5,295 nt of DNA, taken from JBLHKE01 sp047619485. Its GTDB lineage: Bacteria; Verrucomicrobiota; Verrucomicrobiia; Verrucomicrobiales; DEV007. Below the pieces are notes generated by a model that was given only the letters and a program-made list of their open reading frames with translations, had not been told where the DNA came from and ran no database searches. How positions within the stretch are numbered: the stretch's first letter is position 1; each line of letters opens with the position of its first letter. The DNA is taken from assembly GCA_047619485.1 (NCBI GenBank), contig JBLHKE010000572.1, positions 1-5,295 on the forward strand, in the 5' to 3' direction. Below are positions 1 to 5,295 of this stretch, piece by piece. The position numbers and the translations under genes were made by a program.

Positions 1-189
1 GGGTTGGTTCCCGCCGGGTCTCTGTAGATGCTTTCGGTTGCTCGCTACTTCTTCTTCTCCTCTCGGTTCATTGTTTCGGTTTGCGAGCGCCCTCCCCGCT
101 TCTCAGGGCTTTGGCTGGCGCCAAGGAGTTTGCTTTTTGGATGGAGCGTTGTCGAGAGGAGATAACGTTGATATTTGAAATCAGGCTAC
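1..189. other. No supported gene (downstream flank of the pseudogene)
   Basis: This stretch lies beyond the stop codon of the minus-strand pseudogene. A 40-50 codon reading frame starts at the ATG at 28 on the plus strand, but its product is rich in Arg, Phe and Ser, resembles no family I know and has no clear ribosome binding site. A short inverted repeat (GCCCT/AGGGC near 91-111) could form a weak hairpin but has no T-tract on either strand. I see no RNA gene here. Confidence 0.5.
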
Positions 190-572
190 CTACCGCTTCG
201 CCTCGTCCTGCATCTTGCCGATGGTGTCGAGCTGTTCCTCCGCTTCGCCGAGGCCGTCGGGGCGCATGCTCATCCAGCCGCCTTTACTCGTCAGGAATTT
301 CACCACTTCCTCGGCATCGGCCAGGGCGGCGTCCCACTCTTTGAGGGCCGCGTAAACACGGGCGCGGGCGCGAAGGTGGACATGATTGTAAACCAGCTTT
401 TTCGGCTTGCGGCCCTTCTCGTCGACCGCCTCGGGATCATAGGGCGGGTCCAGCTTGAAGATGAGTTGCTTGGCCTTCTCGATCTCACCGCTCTCCAACA
501 AGGCGCTGACGGTTTGCTCGTCGTGTCGGTCGATGAGGTTCGGGACGAGTTCGCCTTTGTGACCCTGCTCAT
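190..572 (-). pseudogene. Fragment 5: TPR-like C-terminal tail
   Basis: Restoring one C near 573 turns the upstream SGLT into SGLTHEQGHKGELVPNLI, which then runs open to the TAG at 192-190. The tail contains TVSALLESGEIEKAKQLIFK, LDPPYDPEAVDEKGRKPKK, the amphipathic pair ARARVYAALKEWDAALADAE, EVVKFLTSKGGWM and a final charged helix ending DEAKR. The YAALKEWDAALADAEEV part has the spacing of a TPR helix pair (small residue, aromatic, A..DAEEV). This suggests a protein-interaction module closing the protein. On its own it could be mistaken for a 100-residue hypothetical protein. Confidence 0.62.
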
Positions 573-1385
573 GGTCAGCCCCGACACGGCGGCTGCGATG
601 CTGCCGTCCGGACGAAGGACGAGGGCGTTGGGCTGTTGGTCTTCGTCGAGGATGCCGAACCGCTGGACGAGCGGGTTGGAGAGCCCTCCCGGGACGATCA
701 GCGTCTCGCAGTTCAGGGGTGTCTCCTTTAAGTAGGCTCGGATCGGAGCCACCTCTCAGTCCACAACCGCAACGATCACCTGAAAATCATCAAGCGCCCT
801 GTTCTCGTTGTAGGAAATCAACCTGCCCGCCGTGCCCGGCAGCGGCGATCTTTCCTGATCCACCCAGCTGTTCGTGAACAGGACGACAGTCCATTTTCCC
901 TTGATGTCTTCCGGGAGGCGGTAGGGTTTGCCGTCTAAGGTTTGCAGCTCCGCTTGGATGTGACGCTGAACTTCGTCCGGTTGCCTGCGCGAAAGAATCC
1001 ATTGCTGCTGTCTCCCGTAGGACCAACCGGCGACGAAGGCAACGCCGAAGAGCCAGTAGCGATGTTAGCGGTTGGGCAGGAAGGAGACGATGGTCCACAT
1101 CATCGGCTGGTCGACGTGGTGCTCGAGGATGCGCTCACGGTATTCTTCGTGCAGACCACGGTTGCCGACATCGAGCGTGAGAAGCGAGGCGGCGGCGAGG
1201 GCCGGTCCGGGGGCATTCTCACCACTCAGGGCTTCGACGAACTCACCGATCACCTGTTTCGCCTGCGCTTCCGCGTCGCGTAGTGATTCCTTGGCGAGGC
1301 AGAACCGGGCGATGACGTCTGTTCCCGGTGGCATGTTAGTCACTAGTGCGGCTTTTGCTTCGTCGACCGCGCGTTGGTAGTGGGG
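573..1385 (-). pseudogene. Fragment 4: helical middle and redoxin-like domain 2
   Basis: Beyond the homopolymer, the frame reads HYQRAVDEAKAALVTNMPPG and a helical region to FLPNR. It crosses a TAA (1067-1065) into HRYWLFGVAFVAGWSYGRQQ. The second redoxin-like domain follows: LQTLDGKPYRLPEDIKGKW, TVVLFTNSWVDQE, DDFQVIVAVVD, a TGA (758-756), then APIRAYLKETPLNCETLIVP and NALVLRPDGSIAAAVSGL. The motif VPGGLSNPLVQRF parallels LPGGRDNPLYKTF of the first domain, which suggests an internal duplication. The position of the catalytic CxxC holds NSWVD, so the domain is probably non-catalytic. The frame is lost after SGLT near 573. Confidence 0.66.
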
Positions 1386-1387
1386 GG

Positions 1388-2224
1388 CTCACTGGTAAAT
1401 TTCCAAAGCCCAAGCTGGGCGATGATGCGGCGGTTGCGGATGATCCAGAGATCTGGCGCCACCGGGTGAGCAGCGATGGCCTTGGCGCAAAGCGCTTCCA
1501 CCTTCTGGTAGTTCGCTCTGATTTTCGTCGCCGGAATCCGGTAACGGACGGGCGGCTTGGCGAAGCAATCGTGGATGGCGCGGAGAGTTTCTTCGGCTAC
1601 CGAAGCGGCGGTCCGCTTCAGCGGCGTCGGATTTGTGGACATCGCCTTGGTTTCCGGCGGCAGAGTCGGATCAAGAGGGACATCGGGATCGACGACGAGG
1701 AAGTCGCCGGCGAAGAGGTAGGTGAGTTGGATGATGTAGCGCGGTCGGATCCAGTCCCTTGCCAGGGAGGATTGAAACCAGCGGGGAAAATCCGTCTTGC
1801 CGGTGTCGCTCGCGCGCCTTCGGGTGGAACCGGACATTATCAGGGCAACATAGCCGGTTGGGGTAACCGTCATCATGTAGGGATCCCTCTTGGGGAACGT
1901 TTTATAGAGCGGGTTGTCACGGCCGCCGGGCAGGTGAAGCGCGGGCCAGTCCACGCCGAGATCGCGCAGAATTTTCTCACCGGCATCCGGTAGTTGGTCG
2001 ACATTGAAACTGACGATGTTGAGCCGGTCGCTGATCTCGTTCTTCTAATTTTTCCATTCGACGGCCAGTCGTTGGACATGATCATCGGCCGGATCCTCCT
2101 GCGACCAAAAGTAGAGGATGGTGATCTTGCCCAGCCCGTCGGCCGGCAAGTGCATCACCCCGCCGTCGCTGCGCTTGAAGGTTCCACACAACGGCGCTCC
2201 AAGAATCTGGCCGCCGAGCTTCTC
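1388..2224 (-). pseudogene. Fragment 3: redoxin-like domain 1 and middle region
   Basis: The fragment opens with LGGQILGAPLCGTFKRSDGG and LGKITILYFWSQEDPADDHV, which fit the first strands of an AhpC/TlpA-type thioredoxin fold. The active-site position has WSQED and no cysteine pair. A TAG (2047-2045) interrupts the helix between EWKN and KNEISDRLNIVSFNVDQLPD. The fold then continues through LHLPGGRDNPLYKTF and MMTVTPTGYVALIMSGS. After the domain comes FQSSLARDWIRPRYIIQLTY, LFAGDFLVVDPDVPLDPTLP and a long helical stretch (NYQKVEALCAKAIAAHPVAP, then DLWIIRNRRIIAQLGLWKF). The sense frame is lost in a run of six G (plus strand, 1382-1387). Confidence 0.66.
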
Positions 2225-2471
2225 GCGCTGGAAGCGCGATCATGTCGAGATCACCGGCGAAGCGCTCCGCCATCTCGTCGCGGAGGTGCTCGATCAATTT
2301 TGTATCCCCGAGCTCGAGGGCCATGACCATGGCGACGCGCAGCATCTTCGCATCCGCGGGAGTGTCCCGGTAGCGGGTGACCATGGGCACGAGGGCCGCC
2401 AGACGCGCTTCCGCATCCGCCCCCTGGTGGGCCAACTCGGTCTGGGTCAGCAGAAGGTCGGCGTCGAGACG
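2225..2471 (-). pseudogene. Fragment 2: helical linker before redoxin-like domain 1
   Basis: This is the same reading frame as fragment 1, beyond the two stops. The product is alpha-helical and repeat-like: ELAHQGADAEARLAALVPMV, then TRYRDTPADAKMLRVAMVMA and LELGDTKLIEHLRDEMAERF. This pattern is similar to TPR-type helical hairpins, though no repeat register is certain. After DMIALPAR the frame is lost. The sense reading resumes one base over as EKLGGQILGAPLCG, the start of the first redoxin-like domain, so a one-base gain (or two-base loss) near 2222-2228 is the simplest explanation. Confidence 0.6.
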
Positions 2472-2480
2472 TCACTCCGC

Positions 2481-2840
2481 TTACTCGTTGGGGGCTTTCG
2501 CCAGATCCTTGCAGGTCTCGAGGCGGGTATCTCGGTTCCGCGCCGAGTTGACCATGCCGAACAACTGCTGCTGAGCGCTGAAAACGAGGCCGAGAATCTC
2601 AAAGCGGTTGGGAGCCCTCGGGTTGGCCTCGAGCAGCTTGCCGCCATCGCGAATCATGTGCTTTACAGTCAAACGCTTGCGTGCCGCAGACGATTCATCC
2701 TTGTGGGCGGAGAGCGCGGCCTTGAGTGCGTCGATCTTCCCCTGCGGGACCGGGACTCCGCTTTCCTGGGCCGGTGCCGAGCCGCCACACATCCAGACGG
2801 CGGTGAGGAGCACGCGGATGAAGCTTTGGTAGACCCGCAT
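2481..2840 (-). pseudogene. Fragment 1: signal peptide and N-terminal helical region
   Basis: The start is taken as the ATG at 2840, with a weak GAGAA eight bases upstream; a TTG two codons earlier (2846) is an alternative. The N-terminus MRVYQSFIRVLLTAVWMCGG followed by SAPAQES looks like a Sec signal peptide with cleavage after APA, near residue 25. The rest is charged and alpha-helical (for example DALKAALSAHKDESSAARKR) and includes the hydrophobic segment FEILGLVFSAQQQLFGM. It ends at a TAA after KAPNE. The frame then resumes, after a second stop (TGA 2474-2472), as RLDADLLLTQTELAHQG. If the two stops replaced sense codons, the helix would run straight on. Confidence 0.65.
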
Positions 2841-2865
2841 TTTCAAATTCTCGTTCTACATCCGA
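2841..2865. promoter_or_regulatory. Short divergent gap between the pseudogene and the ThuA-like gene
   Basis: Only 25 bases separate the minus-strand start (2840) from the plus-strand ATG at 2866. That is too short for two ordinary promoters plus leaders. I see no convincing -10/-35 pair in it and no purine-rich Shine-Dalgarno before 2866. Any promoter for either gene must overlap the other gene's coding sequence, or the ThuA start is wrong. This entry marks position and context, not a proven regulatory site. Confidence 0.25.
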
Positions 2866-3609
2866 ATGGGGGGCGGTCACTTCACCGGCTTGGGTCAAGA
2901 ATTGGGGGCTAGGACGAAATTTTACTCCGCAACTGGCTGGTTCCGCCACCCCAAGATCCCACGGATCAATGGCTATCTGGCTCGCCTGGGCGCCAAGCAC
3001 GACATCAACGTGAGCATCACCGAAGACGCCACGGATCTGAGCGCGAAGAATCTCGAAAACTACGACCTCATTCTCTTCAACAATTCAACCAATCTTGGCG
3101 AGACCATCACCGTGGAACAACACAAGCCCATCATCGATTGGTTTAAAAACGGCGGAGGCATCATGGTGATGCATACCGGGATCGTGCACAATGGAACCTG
3201 GCCAGAGTTGATCGAAATCGCGGGCTGCAATTTCGATGCCGATTCGGAATACGTGGAAGCGCGCTTCACAGTCGATCCGAAGGCGGAAGGCGATCCTATC
3301 GTGGCCGGCAAGAAGAAGGAATTCGTGTACACAGCCGACTGGATCAGCTTCAACCGGCCGGTTACTGGTCTACCGGGTGTGCAGGTCATGTTGCGGCTCG
3401 ACGAGAAGAGCTTTGACCCAGTGCGAGAGCACCCACTCTACGTCGACAAAAAACCCATGGGTGATGACCATCCAATTTGCTGGCGCCGCAAGGTGGAACA
3501 GGGCCGATACGTCTATACCAGACTGGGTCACGACATTCGGTCCATTGACACTGAATTCGGACGCGCCCACCTGATCGCGGGCATCAAATGGACTGGAGGG
3601 AAGAAGTAG
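2866..3609 (+). CDS. ThuA-like domain protein (glutamine-amidotransferase-like fold)
   Basis: This 247-residue protein matches the ThuA-like family (trehalose utilisation, PF06283 type), which shares the class I glutamine amidotransferase fold. Visible landmarks are KFYSATGWFRHPKIPRINGY (residues 18-37), DLILFNNSTNLGETI (67-81), FKNGGGIMVMHTGIVHNGTW (93-112), the IAGCNFDADSEYV block (118-130), EFVYTADWISFNRPVTGLPG (152-171), the DDHPICW motif (200-206) and GRYVYTRLGHDIRSIDTEFG (213-232). These are typical of planctomycete and verrucomicrobial members. The family is tied to sugar metabolism, with Rhizobium ThuA in trehalose/3-keto-sugar utilisation; the substrate here is unknown. The domain begins within about 18 residues of the ATG and no signal peptide is present, although many relatives have one. 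The start may be truncated or mis-set; TTG codons at 2890 and 2902 are alternatives. The frame is uninterrupted. Confidence 0.88.
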   Translation: MGGGHFTGLGQELGARTKFYSATGWFRHPKIPRINGYLARLGAKHDINVSITEDATDLSAKNLENYDLILFNNSTNLGETITVEQHKPIIDWFKNGGGIMVMHTGIVHNGTWPELIEIAGCNFDADSEYVEARFTVDPKAEGDPIVAGKKKEFVYTADWISFNRPVTGLPGVQVMLRLDEKSFDPVREHPLYVDKKPMGDDHPICWRRKVEQGRYVYTRLGHDIRSIDTEFGRAHLIAGIKWTGGKK

Positions 3610-3910
3610 CGCCGTCACTCCCGGCGGAGAAACGCCCATAGAGCGGGTTGTTGGTCATTCCGCCGAAACTAGGCCGCAGCAATCCACGTAGCGCGACCGC
3701 CCGCAGCCTATCAGAGTCAGCCGCGTTCGGGCAGAATGAAACGCTGGCTGTGTTGCCGAACCCTCGAGGATGCCGATCCACTCTGGATTCGCCGCTTTGC
3801 CAGCCCTCCATTCTGTTCCACGAATCATCACTCATTTGAAGTGTGGCAGAACACCATGAACACTTTGCAGTCGCCATCCGGTCCACAAACTGCGAGATTT
3901 GCGGCGATTC
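3610..3910. other. Intergenic region with no supported gene
   Basis: About 300 bases separate the ThuA-like gene from the next start. Open frames exist on both strands, including a 100-codon minus-strand frame, but they show no recognisable domain and overlap the end of the ThuA gene. The stretch holds the inverted repeat above and a 14-base match (3638-3651) to the NPLY-coding part of the pseudogene. The promoter and leader of the lipoprotein gene should lie in its right half, but I cannot pick a convincing -10/-35 pair. A better-than-random Shine-Dalgarno is also missing before 3911. Confidence 0.5.
3622..3665. repeat. Inverted repeat just after the ThuA-like gene
   Basis: CGGCGGA at 3622-3628 is the exact reverse complement of TCCGCCG at 3659-3665, so 7-base arms flank a 30-base loop. 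It begins 13 bases after the ThuA stop codon, where a terminator would be expected. There is no T-tract and the loop is long, so an intrinsic terminator is only a weak possibility. In such GC-rich sequence, chance is also plausible. Confidence 0.25.
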
Positions 3911-5295
3911 ATGAAGAACGCGTTCGCCTATATTTGTGCCGGCCTCCTGTCAGGATGTGCGGGCTCGGCCTGGTCGAAGGAGAGTCTTGATCGCACGGTG
4001 GCGATTCGGAAAGCAGTCGACGGCGGCCTGGAGCTCGTGCAGAAGGCGGCGCGGAACTACCCCAGCAACCGCGACTGTTTCTCCTGCCACCACCAGACCT
4101 TGCCGATGCTCGCTATGGTCACGGCACGCGAGCGCGGGTTTGAGATCGATGAGGCATTGCTCACCGGGCAAGCGAAGTTCACGCGAAATTTTTATCGCGG
4201 TCGCATCGATGCGATGCGCGAAGGAAAGGGCGTCGGTGGACGCGGCATGACGGCCGGGTATGCGCTGTGGGCACTCGACCTTGCCGATCACCCGCGAGAC
4301 GAGACGACCGACGCGCTCGTCAGCTTTTTGCTCAAGACGCAAAAGCCCGAGGGCAACTGGAGGAGGCAATCGCACCGTCCCCCGCTCGAGGAGACGGATG
4401 TCACCGCAACCTATCTCGCCTCCTACTACATGGATCGCTATTCGGGAGGAGATGCGGTCGACAGGTCGACCGAGCGGGCAAGCGAATGGATCAGCAGCGC
4501 AAAACTGGAATCCCAGGAGGCGCACAATTTTCAACTACTCGCCGCTGCGCGCGCGGGGGCGCCGGTCGGCCAGTTGCGCAAAGCCATCTTGGGGAAACAG
4601 CACGAGGACGGCGGCTGGAGTCAGCTAGACGGGATGGAGAGCGATGCCTATGCGACCGGGCAGACGCTTTTCATTTTGAACCAGGCCTGCGACGATACCT
4701 CGAGTTCCGACGCCAGCGGACGCGCCGTCGACTTCCTCCTGAAGAACCGCGAACAGGACGGTTCGTGGCACGTAGTCAGCCGATCGAAGCCAATCCAGAG
4801 GATGTTCGACAACGGCGATCCTCATGGCAAAGACCAGTTCATCTCCACGCCGGCTACCGCTTGGGCAACCGCCGCCCTCGCATCGGAACTGCCTGAACGG
4901 AACCAAGAACCACCACCGACATTCAATCGCGATATCAGACCGATTTTGTCTGACCGCTGTTTCCAATGCCACGGCCCCGACCGCAATCAGCGCAAGGCGA
5001 AACTGCGGCTCGATGTGCGCGAGGAGGCACTGAAGCTGCACGACGGCGTCGCGGCGATCGTCCCTGGAAAACCATTGGCGAGCGCACTCATCACGCGCAT
5101 CCACAGCAACGATCCGGATGAGCGGATGCCGCCACCCGAGACCGACAAGTCCCTCACGCGCGCCGAGCAGAAACGGCTCGCGCGCTGGATCGAGAGCGGT
5201 GCCGAGTACGAAGAACACTGGGCCTTCATCCCACCGCGACGACCCGATCCGCCCGCCACTTCGACACCTGATTGGGTGTGCAACCCGATCGATAG
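3911..5295 (+). CDS. Lipoprotein: CxxCH, squalene-cyclase-like barrel and PSCyt1 cytochrome c domain (3' end outside window)
   Basis: The frame is open from the ATG at 3911 to the window edge (461 codons seen, no stop). Residues 1-16 form a lipoprotein signal with the lipobox LSGC (Cys16), so the protein is probably anchored to a membrane and exported. Residues 56-60 (CFSCH, within DCFSCHHQT) are a heme-c type CxxCH. Residues 110-325 resemble the prenyltransferase/squalene-oxidase alpha-barrel, with QW-like motifs QKPEGNW (144-150), QHEDGGW (230-236) and EQDGSW (281-286), then NGDPHGKDQFISTPATAWAT (301-320). Residues 338-436 match PSCyt1: FNRDIRPILSDRCFQCHGPD with CxxCH at 350-354, KLRLDVREEAL, VPGKPLAS, and RMPPPE with Met406 as possible distal heme ligand. 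HWAFIPPRRPDPP and DWVCNPID at the edge look like the entry to DUF1549. The family commonly continues into DUF1549 and DUF1553, so a protein of 1000 or more residues is expected. The barrel's ligand and the protein's substrate are unknown. Confidence 0.87.
   Translation, partial: MKNAFAYICAGLLSGCAGSAWSKESLDRTVAIRKAVDGGLELVQKAARNYPSNRDCFSCHHQTLPMLAMVTARERGFEIDEALLTGQAKFTRNFYRGRIDAMREGKGVGGRGMTAGYALWALDLADHPRDETTDALVSFLLKTQKPEGNWRRQSHRPPLEETDVTATYLASYYMDRYSGGDAVDRSTERASEWISSAKLESQEAHNFQLLAAARAGAPVGQLRKAILGKQHEDGGWSQLDGMESDAYATGQTLFILNQACDDTSSSDASGRAVDFLLKNREQDGSWHVVSRSKPIQRMFDNGDPHGKDQFISTPATAWATAALASELPERNQEPPPTFNRDIRPILSDRCFQCHGPDRNQRKAKLRLDVREEALKLHDGVAAIVPGKPLASALITRIHSNDPDERMPPPETDKSLTRAEQKRLARWIESGAEYEEHWAFIPPRRPDPPATSTPDWVCNPID

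Larger units (their letters stand above)
190..2840 (-). pseudogene. Exported protein with two cysteine-less redoxin-like domains, broken by stops and frameshifts
   Basis: Read on the minus strand from the ATG at 2840 to the TAG at 192-190, five consecutive segments join into one protein of about 880 residues. In-frame stops are TAA 2483-2481, TGA 2474-2472, TAG 2047-2045, TAA 1067-1065 and TGA 758-756. Frame changes occur near 2225, at the G run 1382-1387 and near 573. Order: signal peptide, helical region, redoxin-like domain 1 (about 2221-1823), helical middle, redoxin-like domain 2 (about 947-573), TPR-like tail. Both thioredoxin-fold domains show the LGxPL or LDGKPY entry, a GK plus hydrophobic strand (ITILYFW, TVVLF) and a late PGG..NPL motif, but no CxxC, so thiol-disulfide exchange is unlikely. 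I infer an exported structural or binding role. The helical parts match no family I can name. The alternatives are an intact gene with assembly errors, or several smaller genes. The continuity of domain logic across each lesion favours a single ancestral gene. Confidence 0.72.

Noticed and set aside
2045..2483. Stop-codon reassignment or selenocysteine as an explanation for the in-frame stops
   Set aside because: All three stop types occur and the frame also shifts three times, while the neighbouring genes contain no internal stops.
2118..2912. Long open frame on the plus strand (264 codons), with others at 175-735 and 1346-1993
   Set aside because: They lie antisense to the pseudogene, whose minus-strand translation gives coherent domains. 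Their own products are Arg/Gly/Leu-rich and show no family motif, as expected for antisense frames in GC-rich coding DNA.
3836..3864. Possible promoter TTGAAG, 17 bases, AACACT upstream of the lipoprotein gene
   Set aside because: The -10 element matches only three of six consensus positions, which is no better than chance here.
3584..3886. Minus-strand open frame of 100 codons overlapping the end of the ThuA-like gene
   Set aside because: It has no recognised domain or ribosome binding site, and it runs through the ThuA C-terminus. Only the NPLY match is noted, as a finding.
3950..5218. Minus-strand frames at 3950-4534 and 4625-5218 and a plus-strand frame at 4267-4896
   Set aside because: All are shadows of the lipoprotein gene starting at 3911, whose frame carries the CxxCH, QW-like and PSCyt1 motifs without interruption.
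1..5295. CRISPR arrays, tRNA or rRNA genes, insertion sequences, riboswitches
   Set aside because: I saw no regularly spaced repeats, no tRNA-like or rRNA-like sequence, no transposase motif with terminal repeats and no known riboswitch core on either strand.

Overview
This GC-rich window most likely comes from a planctomycete or verrucomicrobial relative. The main pointers are a planctomycete-type cytochrome c domain (PSCyt1) at the right edge, leading towards the place where DUF1549 normally begins, a ThuA-like protein, and a large secreted redoxin-like protein. The phylum is inferred from domain content only; there is no rRNA or other marker gene.

Layout: (1) Bases 1-189 hold no gene I can support. 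(2) Bases 190-2840, minus strand, read as one exported protein of about 880 residues, broken by five in-frame stops and three frameshifts. It has a signal peptide, an alpha-helical N-terminal part, a first thioredoxin-fold (redoxin/TlpA-like) domain, a helical middle, a second redoxin-like domain and a TPR-like helical tail. Neither redoxin domain has a CxxC motif. I call it a pseudogene, or an intact gene damaged by sequence errors. (3) A 25-base gap separates its start from a divergent plus-strand ThuA-like gene (2866-3609), which lacks the signal peptide I would expect. (4) About 300 bases without a convincing gene follow (3610-3910), with one inverted repeat and a short match to the pseudogene. 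(5) A plus-strand gene starts at 3911 and runs off the right edge. It encodes a lipoprotein with a CxxCH motif, a squalene-cyclase/prenyltransferase-like alpha-barrel and a second CxxCH inside a PSCyt1 domain.

How the genes fit together: the ThuA-like protein suggests sugar or keto-sugar metabolism, and PSCyt1 proteins are multi-domain exported cytochromes common in these phyla. The genes share an export and redox flavour, but no shared pathway can be shown from this window. The two plus-strand genes read cleanly while the minus-strand gene carries eight lesions. This favours real decay of that gene over uniformly poor sequence, but does not prove it.
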